Origin: JADFGZ01 sp965222345
GTDB lineage: Bacteria > Acidobacteriota > Terriglobia > 2-12-FULL-54-10
NCBI GenBank assembly: GCA_965222345.1
Contig: CBDCTS010000007.1
Coordinates: 2,108,001-2,172,000 of the forward strand
Reading direction: 5' to 3'
DNA: 64,000 nucleotides
Part shown: piece after piece, positions 15,228 through 23,885 of the stretch
Layout: every line of letters starts with the position of its first letter
Position numbering within the stretch: position 1 is the first letter of the stretch
Notes under the pieces: generated by a model
The model's database searches: none
What the model saw: only the letters and a program-made list of their open reading frames with translations
Told to the model about the DNA's origin: nothing
Program-made: the position numbers and the translations under genes

Positions 15228-16100
15228 ATGCCTAAACTTCGGCTGGGTATTCCCAAAGGCAGCCTCCAGGAAGCAACCTTCGACTTGTTGCGCCGTGCCG
15301 GGTTCCTCCTTAAAGTGGGTTCCCGGTCCTACTTTCCCTCCGTGGACGACGAGGAGATGGAATGCGTGCTGATTCGGGCTCAGGAAATGGCCCGTTACGT
15401 GGAAGACGGTGTTCTGGACGCAGGACTGACGGGCCGGGATTGGGTGCTGGAAAACAACGCGGAGGTGGTCGAGGTGGCCGACCTACTCTATGCGAAGCAA
15501 AGTTTCGGCAAGGTTCGCTGGGTGCTGGCCGTGCCGGAGTCCTCTTCCATTCAAGGCCCCAAGGACCTCAATGGGAAAGTGGTGGCCACGGAGCTGGTGA
15601 AGGTGACCGAGAGGTATCTGGCAGGCTACGGCGTCCAGGCAAAGGTGGAGTTTTCCTGGGGCGCCACGGAGGTGAAGCCCCCGGAGCTGGCCGATGCCAT
15701 CGTGGAAGTCACCGAGACAGGCTCCTCGCTGCGCGCGAACAAGCTGAAGATTGTGGATACCGTGATGGAGTCAAACACAGTGCTCATCGCAAATTGCGAC
15801 TCCTGGAAAGACAGGTGGATCAGGGAGAAATTGGACAATATCAAAATGCTCCTGGAAGGAGCCATGATGGCGCACGACAAGGTGGGCCTGATGCTGAACC
15901 TGCCCAAGGAGAAGCTCGCGGATGTCCTGGAGGTATTGCCGGCGCTGAAACGCCCCACCATATCCGAGTTGAGCGAGCCGGGCTGGGTGGCGATCAATAC
16001 GGTTCTGGAGGAGAGCCTCGTCCGGGTGATTATTCCGAAACTCAAAAAGGCCGGCGCGGAGAATCTTGTGGAATATCCGCTGAATAAAATCGTCATGTAG
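15228..16100 (+). CDS. hisG: ATP phosphoribosyltransferase, long form
   Basis: Catalyses the first committed step of histidine synthesis, joining ATP and PRPP. At 290 residues it is the long form: the catalytic domains are followed by a C-terminal regulatory domain of about 75 residues (from DKVGLMLNLPKEKL) that normally binds histidine for feedback inhibition. The signatures LRLGIPKGSLQEAT at the N-terminus and DAIVEVTETGSSLRANKLK, near the PRPP loop, are clear. No HisZ partner is needed by long forms. CAGGAG lies 11 nt before the ATG, partly inside the end of hisI. Confidence 0.95.
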   Translation: MPKLRLGIPKGSLQEATFDLLRRAGFLLKVGSRSYFPSVDDEEMECVLIRAQEMARYVEDGVLDAGLTGRDWVLENNAEVVEVADLLYAKQSFGKVRWVLAVPESSSIQGPKDLNGKVVATELVKVTERYLAGYGVQAKVEFSWGATEVKPPELADAIVEVTETGSSLRANKLKIVDTVMESNTVLIANCDSWKDRWIREKLDNIKMLLEGAMMAHDKVGLMLNLPKEKLADVLEVLPALKRPTISELSEPGWVAINTVLEESLVRVIIPKLKKAGAENLVEYPLNKIVM

Positions 16101-16143
16101 AGAATTCCGGCGTTGGCCGCCCCATAGGCCGCCAACAGGCATC

Positions 16144-17421
16144 ATGACCATGCCACAATATCCAATTCCGATTCTTTCGACCCGAAACCGTGCGCATCTG
16201 CGGAAGGTTTTCTCCCGGCGCGCCCAGCGCTTGGAGGAGGCCGAGCGGGCGGTGGCTCCTCTGATTCGGGCCATAGTCAAAGAAGGCGACCGCGCGCTAG
16301 TCCGCTATGCCCGCAGGTGGGACGGCTTTGAGGGAAAACCGGCGGCTCTGGCCGTCTCGCCCCACCGGATTGCCGCCGCCAAACGGGCCGTGCCGTCAGG
16401 GTTCATCGGGGCGGTGCGGAAGGCGGCCCAAAACATCCGGCGTTACTGCCGCTGGCAGATGCCGCGGCAGTGGCGGCAGCAAACGAATCCCGGCGTTCGG
16501 GTGGGGCAGTTGATCCGGCCGCTGGAGAGCGTGGGATGTTATATCCCAGGCGGGCGGTATCCGCTCGCCTCAACGCTGCTCATGACGGCGGTTCCGGCGC
16601 AGGTAGCCGGTGTGAAGCGGGTTGTAGTTACTACCCCGCGGCCTGCCCCGGAAATTTTAATTGCGGCGGACGTTCTCGGAATTCAAGAAATCTATACCGT
16701 GGGTGGAGCGCCTGCAATCGCCGCCCTGGCCTACGGCACAAAAACCATCGCTGCCGTCTCGAAGATTGTCGGGCCGGGGAATGCCTACGTGGCGGCGGCA
16801 AAGCGGCTCGTGAGCCGCGATACCGCCATCGACTTCGTGGCCGGGCCGACCGAGGTGTTGCTCGTTGCCGAAGATGGCAACCCAGCCTGGTTGGCGGCTG
16901 ACCTTCTGGCTCAGGCCGAACATGACCAGGATGCTACGGCGGTTCTGCTGACGCCATCGACAAAACTTGCGCAGGCCGTTGCGCAAGCCGCCGGCCAGCA
17001 ACTGAAATCCTTGCCCGCTGAAAGTCCCGCCGCCAGCGCGCTGCGACGCAACGGAGCGATTGTGGTGGTCCGCGATCTGGAAGAAGCGATTTCCCTGGCC
17101 AATCGCTTTGCGCCTGAACATCTCTCCGTCCCTGCAGGCTTTCCTTTGGACCGGATTCACAACGCGGGCGGGGTTTTTGTGGGTCCGTTCAGCCCGGAGG
17201 CGGCCGGGGATTACGCCGCCGGTCCGAACCATGTCCTGCCCACCGGAGGCATGGCCCGTCTGCGAGGAGGCCTTTCCGTAATGGACTTTGTGAAAATCAT
17301 ATCGGTTCAGCAATTGCAACCGGCCGGCTTGCGCCGGCTGGCTCCCACGATTGTGAGCATGGCCCGCGGCGAGGGACTGGAAGCCCATGCCCGGTCGGTG
17401 GAGATTCGACTGAGAACTTGA
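16144..17421 (+). CDS. hisD: Histidinol dehydrogenase
   Basis: Oxidises histidinol to histidine in two NAD-dependent steps, the last reactions of the pathway. The 425 residues are full length. Recognisable family stretches are ESVGCYIPGGRYPLASTLLM, IVGPGNAYVAAAKRLV, IDFVAGPTEVLLVAE, AEHDQDATAVLL and FAPEHLSV, which include the zinc- and substrate-binding positions. The N-terminus is Arg-rich but aligns with the normal start. A 43-bp gap separates it from hisG. Its stop (TGA) overlaps the hisC start in TGATG, so the two are translationally coupled. Confidence 0.95.
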   Translation: MTMPQYPIPILSTRNRAHLRKVFSRRAQRLEEAERAVAPLIRAIVKEGDRALVRYARRWDGFEGKPAALAVSPHRIAAAKRAVPSGFIGAVRKAAQNIRRYCRWQMPRQWRQQTNPGVRVGQLIRPLESVGCYIPGGRYPLASTLLMTAVPAQVAGVKRVVVTTPRPAPEILIAADVLGIQEIYTVGGAPAIAALAYGTKTIAAVSKIVGPGNAYVAAAKRLVSRDTAIDFVAGPTEVLLVAEDGNPAWLAADLLAQAEHDQDATAVLLTPSTKLAQAVAQAAGQQLKSLPAESPAASALRRNGAIVVVRDLEEAISLANRFAPEHLSVPAGFPLDRIHNAGGVFVGPFSPEAAGDYAAGPNHVLPTGGMARLRGGLSVMDFVKIISVQQLQPAGLRRLAPTIVSMARGEGLEAHARSVEIRLRT

Positions 17422-18575
17422 TGCCAAAAAACGGATACCGGCTCAAACCGCGCCCATCCATTGTTTGCATGGACCCCTACCGCCCTCCCAGCAGCGGGCG
17501 CGAGGGGAAACTGCGTCTCGATTTCAACGAGAATACTGTGGGCTGCTCTGCGCGCGTTGCAGAGCTTCTGAAGAAGATCCCGGCCGGGAGGTTTGCCGTC
17601 TATCCGGAGTATGAAAAGGCGTTGCCGAAGTTCGCCCGGCATTTTGGAGTGAGTCCCAGCCAGCTTGTATTGACGAACGGGACCGATGAAGCCATTCAAT
17701 TAATCGTCAACACGTTCGTCAATGCGGGGGAACAAGTTTTGGTTCTGCGGCCTGCCTATGCAATGTATCGTTTTTATGCGCAGGTGGCTGGCGCCCGTAT
17801 CGAGGAGGTGGATTACCTGCCCGACCTGGGCTTTCCGGAAAAGAAGCTGATTCAGGCGGTAAATTCCGGCACACGGGCGGTTTTTCTTGCCAACCCCAAC
17901 AACCCTACGGGGACCTCGGCCTCTCCGGCTCAACTGAAAGCGCTGTTGAAAGCGGCGCCGCATGCCGCCGTGCTGATCGACGAGGCTTACTTTGAATTTT
18001 CCGGCCAGACGGTTGTTCCGTGGATTTCGCGCTACCCGAATCTGTTTGTCTCCCGAACCTTCTCCAAGGCCTACGGTCTGGCCGCCCTGCGGCTGGGCTG
18101 CTTGTTTTCCCGGGCTGGAAACATTCGCGCGATTCGCAAGGGGCAGTCTCCCTACAGCGTCAATTCCATGGCGGTCGCCCTGGCTTTGGAGGCGATTCGG
18201 GACACAGCATTCGTGAAACGCTATGTCTCGGAAGTCTTGCGTGCCCGCCGGATGCTCTGCGAGGAACTCGATGTCATGGGGATACGGTATTTCCCGAGCG
18301 ATGCCAATTTTGTGCTGGTCCAATTTGGCGCCGCCGCCCGGACTATATGCCGGCGGCTGGGAGAACAGGGAATACTGGTCCGGGACCGGGGCTACGAAAT
18401 CCCCGGATGCGTGCGCATCACGGTCGGCACCATTTCGCAAACCCAACAGTTCATTGGAATCCTGCGCCATCACTGGCAAAGCAGGAAGGCTGCCCGCGCC
18501 AGCTTCCAGGTTCTCCGCGGGTCGCGGGCGTCCGGATCGGCGCTTCGCGGGAGGTCTGTACTTCAGAAGAGATGA
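17421..18575 (+). CDS. hisC: Histidinol-phosphate aminotransferase
   Basis: PLP-dependent class I/II aminotransferase converting imidazole-acetol phosphate to histidinol phosphate. The PLP lysine sits in RTFSKAYGLAALRLG; NPNNPTGT and LIDEAYFEF are the usual cofactor-contact motifs. The protein is about 384 residues and ends in a basic, Ser/Arg-rich tail of about 30 residues beyond the normal C-terminus (after IGILRHHW), which looks like read-through into former spacer and may be unstructured. It overlaps the next gene by ATGA. Confidence 0.93.
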   Translation: MPKNGYRLKPRPSIVCMDPYRPPSSGREGKLRLDFNENTVGCSARVAELLKKIPAGRFAVYPEYEKALPKFARHFGVSPSQLVLTNGTDEAIQLIVNTFVNAGEQVLVLRPAYAMYRFYAQVAGARIEEVDYLPDLGFPEKKLIQAVNSGTRAVFLANPNNPTGTSASPAQLKALLKAAPHAAVLIDEAYFEFSGQTVVPWISRYPNLFVSRTFSKAYGLAALRLGCLFSRAGNIRAIRKGQSPYSVNSMAVALALEAIRDTAFVKRYVSEVLRARRMLCEELDVMGIRYFPSDANFVLVQFGAAARTICRRLGEQGILVRDRGYEIPGCVRITVGTISQTQQFIGILRHHWQSRKAARASFQVLRGSRASGSALRGRSVLQKR

Positions 18576-19252
18576 AAATCCAGAGCCTGCTGGTTTTTGA
18601 CATGGACGGAGTGTTGGTGGACGTCACAGACTCCTATCGGCAAACGATTATTGAAGCTGTGAAGCACTTCACCGGCACAGAGATAAGCAACCAGGAGATT
18701 CAGGCTGCCAAGAACCGTGGCGGGGCCAACAATGACTGGGACTTGACGCTGGAACTGGTGCGTGAGCGGGGCGGTTCTCCGACTCGTCAGGAAGTAATTC
18801 AAATCTTCCAGCAGATCTACCTCGGCAATCACAACGACGGGCTGATCGCGCGGGAGAAGTGGCTGCCCCGCGACCAGTTGCTCGAGAGGTTGTCCCGCCG
18901 TTTTCGGCTGGCGCTTTTCACCGGAAGGGAGCACGGGGAGGCATTGTTCACGTTGTCAAAATTCGCGCCGGAGGTCGTCTTCGACCCCGTTGTGGGGATG
19001 GAGGACGTCGAGCAGGAAAAGCCTGATCCGGAAGGTCTGTTGAAAATCTTGGGGGAAATAAAACCCAAGGAAGTATTTTACCTGGGTGACACCCCGGATG
19101 ATAGCCGCGCCGCCCGCGCCGCCCAAGTGCCCTTCATCGGAGTCGTTGGAGCGGGAAATCCCTTGGGCGCGGATCTGGAGCGGCTCTTCCGGCGGGAGGG
19201 AGCCCGGGCCGTGATCTCCGACGTTAACGAACTGGAGCGTGTGTTGCCATGA
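18572..19252 (+). CDS. HAD-superfamily phosphatase in the his operon, candidate histidinol-phosphatase
   Basis: A 226-residue haloacid-dehalogenase-type hydrolase. Motif I is FDMDGVLVD (nucleophile and acid/base Asp), motif II ALFTGREH, motif III around EKPDPEGLL and motif IV VFYLGDTPDDSRAA, so the catalytic set is complete. It sits between hisC and hisB with ATGA overlaps on both sides. The operon has no other histidinol-phosphate phosphatase (hisB here is dehydratase only), so this gene most simply fills that step. The resemblance is to subfamily IA proteins that occur with or fused to HisB-type dehydratases in some organisms. Activity is inferred, not shown. Confidence 0.8.
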   Translation: MKIQSLLVFDMDGVLVDVTDSYRQTIIEAVKHFTGTEISNQEIQAAKNRGGANNDWDLTLELVRERGGSPTRQEVIQIFQQIYLGNHNDGLIAREKWLPRDQLLERLSRRFRLALFTGREHGEALFTLSKFAPEVVFDPVVGMEDVEQEKPDPEGLLKILGEIKPKEVFYLGDTPDDSRAARAAQVPFIGVVGAGNPLGADLERLFRREGARAVISDVNELERVLP

Positions 19253-19857
19253 AAAAAGAGCCGGCTCACCTCCGCGTAGCTCGAGTGGAGCGGAACACTA
19301 CGGAAACCAAAATCCGGGCCCGGCTGACTCTGGAGGGGAAGGGAAAATATAAGGTGAATACCGGCATCCGGTTTCTCGACCACATGCTGGAACTGTTCGC
19401 CAAACACGGCGGGTTTGATCTGGAGTTGCGTGCTAAGGGTGATCTGGACGTGGATCAGCATCACACGGTGGAAGACGTGGGTATCGTCCTGGGACAATGC
19501 TTCCGCCAAGCCCTGGGGGAGCGCCGAGGAATCAACCGCGCCGGATACTTTCTGATGCCCCTGGATGAAAGCCTGGCGGTGGCGGCGGTGGATCTCTCCG
19601 GCAGGCCGTATCTGGTTTGCCACGCCCGTTTTTCCCAGCCACGGGTGGGCGACCTGCAGACGGAGTTGATCGAGGACTTTTTCCAGGGCTTTGTGACCCA
19701 CGCCGGGGCGAACCTGCATTTGAAACTCCTCTACGGACGGTCCACCCATCATGGTGTGGAGGCGATGTTCAAGACCTTCGCCCGGGCCATGAAAACGGCG
19801 GTTTCGTTTGATGCCCGGATGAAAAAGGAACTTCCGAGCACGAAGGGATTGCTATGA
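19249..19857 (+). CDS. hisB: Imidazoleglycerol-phosphate dehydratase
   Basis: Dehydrates imidazoleglycerol phosphate to imidazole-acetol phosphate. The 202-residue protein is the monofunctional dehydratase without a phosphatase domain. Manganese-binding His/Glu motifs are present: FLDHMLELFAKHGGFDL, DQHHTVEDVGIVLGQ and STHHGVEAMFKTFARAM. The start overlaps the HAD gene stop and its stop overlaps hisH (ATGA in both cases). Confidence 0.95.
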   Translation: MKKEPAHLRVARVERNTTETKIRARLTLEGKGKYKVNTGIRFLDHMLELFAKHGGFDLELRAKGDLDVDQHHTVEDVGIVLGQCFRQALGERRGINRAGYFLMPLDESLAVAAVDLSGRPYLVCHARFSQPRVGDLQTELIEDFFQGFVTHAGANLHLKLLYGRSTHHGVEAMFKTFARAMKTAVSFDARMKKELPSTKGLL

Positions 19858-20531
19858 TCTCGGTGATCGATTACGGCGCGGGCAATCTGCGTTCCGTGGA
19901 AAACGCGCTGCGGTATTTGCAGGTTCCCTTCATCACCACATCACAGGCCGGTGAGGTGAGTCGGGCGTCGGCGATCGTGCTGCCGGGAGTCGGCCATTTC
20001 GGCCACATGATGCGTTCTCTCACACTGCTGGGGTTGATTCCGGTTCTGCGCGAGGTCATTCACAAAGATGTGCCCTACCTGGGAATCTGTCTCGGGATGC
20101 ACGCTTTGTACCAGAGCAGCGAAGAGGCTCCCGCCCTTCCGGGGCTGGGAATTTTGCCGGACAGAATCCGGCGCTTTCCCGAAGGATTAAAGGTGCCGCA
20201 GATGGGATGGAACCAATTGCAAATAACGCCTGGCACCCGCCTCTTTCAGGGCATTGAGGCCGGACCGTTCGTGTATTTTGCCCATGCCTATTATCTGCCG
20301 GTGGATGAGGATGAAGCTTCCCGGGAACCGGAGGCTTCGCCGGTGGCAGCTCTCGCCGACTACGGATCGAATTTTGCGGCGGCCGTGGAGAGGAACAACA
20401 TCTTCGGCACACAGTTCCATCCGGAAAAATCCGGAGAGATTGGGTTGCGAATCCTGCACAATTTTGCCGCGCTCAGCCAGAAGCAGGCAAAACAGAAATC
20501 CCCATCGCGAGGCGGCAGCCATGTTGGCTAA
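19854..20531 (+). CDS. hisH: Imidazole glycerol phosphate synthase, glutaminase subunit
   Basis: Class I glutamine amidotransferase that supplies ammonia to HisF. The nucleophile Cys is in YLGICLGMHALYQ, and the catalytic His-Glu pair is in GTQFHPEKSG. At 225 residues it is slightly longer than usual because of a lysine- and serine-rich C-terminal tail. It overlaps hisF by 11 bp, in keeping with the two forming a heterodimer. A small insertion (PVDEDEASREPEASP) is acidic and probably a surface loop. Confidence 0.95.
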   Translation: MISVIDYGAGNLRSVENALRYLQVPFITTSQAGEVSRASAIVLPGVGHFGHMMRSLTLLGLIPVLREVIHKDVPYLGICLGMHALYQSSEEAPALPGLGILPDRIRRFPEGLKVPQMGWNQLQITPGTRLFQGIEAGPFVYFAHAYYLPVDEDEASREPEASPVAALADYGSNFAAAVERNNIFGTQFHPEKSGEIGLRILHNFAALSQKQAKQKSPSRGGSHVG

Positions 20532-21276
20532 GCGAATCATCGCCTGTCTGGACGTCAAGGAAGGGCGGGTGGTCAAAGGAACCCAATTCGTGCAGTTGAG
20601 AGACGCCGGAGACCCTGCCGAATTGGCGGCGGCTTACAACCGCGAGGGAGTGGACGAGGTTATCTTTCTGGACATCACGGCTTCGGTCGAGAAACGCGGG
20701 CTGATTGTGGAAACGGTGATGCACACGGCTCGGCAGGTGTTTATTCCGCTTGCGGTCGGGGGAGGGATTCGGTCGGTTAGCGATGCCAGAAGGATTCTCA
20801 CCTCCGGGGCTGACAAGATTTCCGTGAATACGGCGGCTGTGGAAAAGCCGGAGCTAATTACCGCGTTGTCGGAGGAGTTCGGCTCTCAGGCCGTGGTGCT
20901 GGCCATAGACGCACGGCGGGAGGGAGAAGGCTGGCGCGTCTCTACCTACGGCGGACGGAAGCCAGTGAACCTGTCGGCAGTCGAGTGGGCGATTGAGGGA
21001 GAGGCGTTCGGGGCGGGGGAAATCTTACTGACCTCGATGGATTGCGACGGCACGAAAAAGGGGTTTGATTGTGAGCTGACGCGAGCGATTTCCCGCGCCG
21101 TAAAGATTCCGGTGATCGCCTCCGGGGGAGCAGGCTCCGCCGAACACTTTGCGCAAGTGCTCACCGAGGGAGAGGCCGACGCTGCGCTGGCTGCCTCGAT
21201 TTTCCATTATGGCCAGGTGAGGGTCCGGGATCTGAAGGAGCATCTGGAAGCGCAAGGAATTCCGGTCCGGATGTGA
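20521..21276 (+). CDS. hisF: Imidazole glycerol phosphate synthase, cyclase subunit
   Basis: TIM-barrel cyclase that makes imidazoleglycerol phosphate and AICAR from PRFAR and ammonia. The 251-residue protein starts MLAKRIIACLDVKEGRVVKG, containing the catalytic Asp near position 11, and has VLAIDARREGEGW with the second catalytic Asp. Phosphate-binding glycine motifs (AVGGGIRSV, VIASGGAGS) are intact. AICAR produced here feeds the purine pathway, whose genes lie in the window at 32.3 kb. Confidence 0.96.
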   Translation: MLAKRIIACLDVKEGRVVKGTQFVQLRDAGDPAELAAAYNREGVDEVIFLDITASVEKRGLIVETVMHTARQVFIPLAVGGGIRSVSDARRILTSGADKISVNTAAVEKPELITALSEEFGSQAVVLAIDARREGEGWRVSTYGGRKPVNLSAVEWAIEGEAFGAGEILLTSMDCDGTKKGFDCELTRAISRAVKIPVIASGGAGSAEHFAQVLTEGEADAALAASIFHYGQVRVRDLKEHLEAQGIPVRM

Positions 21277-21338
21277 ATTTCTACAACCTGTTCCATAATC
21301 ACCTTTATTTTGTGAGACTCATAGGGCATGGCGTTATT

Positions 21339-21442
21339 CCGAGCCGCGCGCCTGCCCGGAGCATGCCGAAGGGTAAGCTAGCGGTCACATGTATGGAAGG
21401 CTGATCAGGTTTTGGCATCGCTCCCTGACGGTCGCGGCTCGG
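21339..21442. repeat. Interspersed repeat inside the his operon
   Basis: A 104-bp unit bounded by a perfect 10-bp inverted repeat, CCGAGCCGCG (21339-21348) and CGCGGCTCGG (21433-21442), with the CGCTCCCTGACGGTCGCGG motif at its right side. The sequence type resembles a small repeat that recurs in acidobacterial, planctomycete and verrucomicrobial genomes. It fills most of the 177-bp gap between hisF and hisA, the only wide gap in the operon. Confidence 0.6.
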
Positions 21443-21453
21443 ATTGATTACTC

Positions 21454-22140
21454 ATGATTGTCCCCTGCATCGACCTGATGGACGGCAAAGCAGTGCAACT
21501 GATTCGTGGCCGGAAGAAGGCTCTCGAAGTCGATGACCCCCTGGACATGCTCAAGAAGTTTGCAGGATTTCCCGTGATTCAGGTCATTGATCTCGATGCC
21601 GCCCTGGGCCGCGGAGACAATCACAAGACGGTCGCCAGGCTCTGCCGAAAGACTGCTTGCCGGGTCGGCGGAGGCGTTCGCACAGCAGAGCGCGTCCGGG
21701 AGTTGGCCGACTTGGGAGCCCGGCAAATCATCATCGGGACTGCCGCTTTCCGCGAAGGAGGTATCGACCGCAGATTTCTCTCCGCGGCGCGCAGGACGGC
21801 AGGAAAAAAACGCCTGTTGGTGGCGCTCGACAGCAGCCGTGGGCGGATCGTGGTGAGGGGGTGGCGTGGGCGCACCGGCCTTCGTGCAGAGGATGTGATC
21901 CCGGACCTGGAGCCGTACTGTGCCGGGTTCCTTTGCACCTATGTGGACAAAGAAGGAATGCTGCAGGGGACCAGCCTGCGCTGGTTTCGCCGGCTGCGGC
22001 GAACGACCGGTCTGCCGATCACGGCAGCGGGAGGGATCACAACCCAAGAGGAGGTCGATGCGTTAGCCAGCATGGAGGTCGATGCGGCTGTGGGAATGGC
22101 CGTCTATACGGGCAAGATAAAACTGCATCCCCCCGGCTAG
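21454..22140 (+). CDS. hisA: Phosphoribosylformimino-AICAR-phosphate isomerase (HisA)
   Basis: TIM-barrel Amadori isomerase acting just before HisF/HisH. The catalytic Asp near residue 7 (IVPCIDLMDGKAVQL) and the central Asp (LLVALDSSRGRIVV) are present, with glycine-rich phosphate loops CRVGGGVRT and ITAAGGITT. At 228 residues it is a little short. The usual T-D-I-x-R-D-G-T loop reads YVDKEGMLQG, a divergence from classical HisA, though its his-operon location supports the assignment. The gap and repeat before it may mean it also has its own promoter. Confidence 0.88.
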   Translation: MIVPCIDLMDGKAVQLIRGRKKALEVDDPLDMLKKFAGFPVIQVIDLDAALGRGDNHKTVARLCRKTACRVGGGVRTAERVRELADLGARQIIIGTAAFREGGIDRRFLSAARRTAGKKRLLVALDSSRGRIVVRGWRGRTGLRAEDVIPDLEPYCAGFLCTYVDKEGMLQGTSLRWFRRLRRTTGLPITAAGGITTQEEVDALASMEVDAAVGMAVYTGKIKLHPPG

Positions 22141-22322
22141 CCTTGTCTTCTGCAGCGGTCTTCTCGAAGCGACCTGCCATAATAAACCTGCCTCCGTCGG
22201 CAAGCTTGTTTTCTGCTTTTATACTGCTCTGCTTGCCGGTGACGGCGCCAACGCTCCCCAGGAAAGACTGAATCAGGATTGAAAGTGAGGGATGTTATAA
22301 TCATGGTGTCTCTTCATGCCTT

Positions 22323-23291
22323 ATGGAAATAATGGATTTACGGCACCTGCGCTCCCAAGACCTAGAGCCTTTGCTGGAGGAGGAGAAGAGCCTCTGGCAA
22401 AGGCATCTCCAATGGGACTATACGGCATCGGCGGCATTGATTAAGCGGTTTGTGGATGCCCGCGCCCTGCCGGGATTTGCCGCGGTCGATGGCGGCCGGA
22501 CCGTCGGCTACAGCTTCTTTGTCTATGAGGACTACAAAGGATTGATTGGGGACGTGTTCGTCAGCGGCACGTTCTGCAACGGCGCCACCGAAGCCGAGCT
22601 GCTCAGGCACGTGATTGAGACCATGCAGGGCACCCCGGGCATCCGGCGGATCGAGACCCAGTTGATGAACTTCGGCGGCCAGCCTATTTCCCAGTGCTTC
22701 CTTTCCCAAAACTTTCTGAGCTTCGGGCGGAAGTTTCTGTTTCGGGAACTCGAAGATTGTCCCGCGCCCGCTTTCAGCCACGACCAGGATATTGAGGTTG
22801 CTCCCTGGGACCCGCGCTGGACTTCCGAGGCGGCCCATCTGATCACGCGCGCCTACCACGGACACATCGATAGCGCCATCAACGACCAGTACCGCTCGCA
22901 CGCCGGGGCAATGCGCTTCCTGGACAACATCCTTCACTATCCCGGATGCGGACGCTTTGACGCTGGTTGCTCGTTCCTGGCGTTCCGAAGGGACACCTCA
23001 CGGCTTTGTGGGATGCTGCTTGCCTCCGTTGTGAGAGACCGCGTCAGCCACATCACTCAGGTCTGCGTCGATCCCGAAGCCCAGGGCAGGGGTCTCGGCT
23101 ACAATTTGATTTGCGAGAGCCTGCAAAAATTACAGCAGCGCCGTTTCCGTGCCGTAACGCTTACCGTGACAGACTCCAACAGTGGAGCTCTCCACCTCTA
23201 CGAAAGAATGCAGTTTTCTACCCTCCGGAATTTCCAGGCCTTTGTCTGGGACTCATCCGGGAAGGACCGCTCGCAACCTTGGAATAATTAG
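22323..23291 (+). CDS. Two-domain GNAT acetyltransferase-like protein
   Basis: A 322-residue cytoplasmic protein with two GNAT folds. The first (residues about 1-145) is degenerate. The second ends in a good acetyl-CoA binding signature, HITQVCVDPEAQGRGLGYNL (Q/RxxGxG/A type), followed by TVTDSNSGALHLYERMQF. It probably transfers an acetyl group to an amine, but the substrate cannot be inferred. The ATG at 22323 lacks a strong Shine-Dalgarno sequence; ATG 22332 is an in-frame alternative. It follows hisA after 182 bp and is probably a separate transcription unit. Confidence 0.8.
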   Translation: MEIMDLRHLRSQDLEPLLEEEKSLWQRHLQWDYTASAALIKRFVDARALPGFAAVDGGRTVGYSFFVYEDYKGLIGDVFVSGTFCNGATEAELLRHVIETMQGTPGIRRIETQLMNFGGQPISQCFLSQNFLSFGRKFLFRELEDCPAPAFSHDQDIEVAPWDPRWTSEAAHLITRAYHGHIDSAINDQYRSHAGAMRFLDNILHYPGCGRFDAGCSFLAFRRDTSRLCGMLLASVVRDRVSHITQVCVDPEAQGRGLGYNLICESLQKLQQRRFRAVTLTVTDSNSGALHLYERMQFSTLRNFQAFVWDSSGKDRSQPWNN

Positions 23292-23628
23292 GGACATAAT
23301 CAGTAACCGACGGCAGAAGGCGCGCCGTCGGGGGCGCTGAAGTCGGGGGGAAGCTTCCGAGTCAAGGCGAAACAGCCGAAGCAGTACCTCCCGTAAGGAA
23401 TGGTGCCGGGTCAAAGAAACTGGAAGGCGCGGATGAGGAATTCGGGCAGTCACGTAGCGCCAGCGTCCTCGCTGGCCAATTGGGCCGCCAGAGCCTGCCC
23501 CGAGCCAGCCGAGGGAATGGCGGCACTACATTCCGCCTATACGCCATTGGGAGAAATGCACAATCGGGGAGGAAGCAAGTCCATTGCAGGATTCCTCAAG
23601 CATTTCGGGTAAAATAAGGACCAAAAGG
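23292..23628. other. Intergenic region with small repeats
   Basis: No gene is evident. It holds a hairpin CCGACGGC/GCCGTCGG (23307-23331, no T-run) just after the GNAT gene, and at about 23454-23482 a GTAGCGCCAGCGTCC...GCTGGCCAATT motif that recurs in similar form at 56086. Confidence 0.5.
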
Positions 23629-23705
23629 TGGGGTGAGCGGAGGGGCTCGAACCCTCGACCACTGGAGCCACAGTCCAGCGCTCTACCAACTGAGCTACGC
23701 TCACC
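23629..23705 (-). tRNA. tRNA-His (anticodon GTG)
   Basis: The minus strand reads as a full cloverleaf: acceptor GTGAGCG/CGCTCAC, D-arm TAGCTCAGTTGGTAGAGC, anticodon stem-loop CTGGA-CTGTGGC-TCCAG with anticodon GTG, and T-arm around GGTTCGAGCC. The extra 5' G (position -1, at 23705) opposite C73 is the identity element of tRNA-His. The CCA end is encoded at 23631-23629. It is not adjacent to the his operon control region but lies 1.5 kb past its end. Confidence 0.95.
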
Positions 23706-23885
23706 AGAAGGCAATTGCTGTATGGATGAGCGATTATAGGGCTTGGCCGGGTTGCGGTCAATACGTGTGGCTCGGTGAAGATCGCTGGCTCCCGGAGGAG
23801 GGGCTGTGCCACCCGCCAATTCCTGCAACTTGCTTAATCGGTGGAGCCCCGACAGGCTGTTGGCAGCAGGAGATGTAGAGAACCC

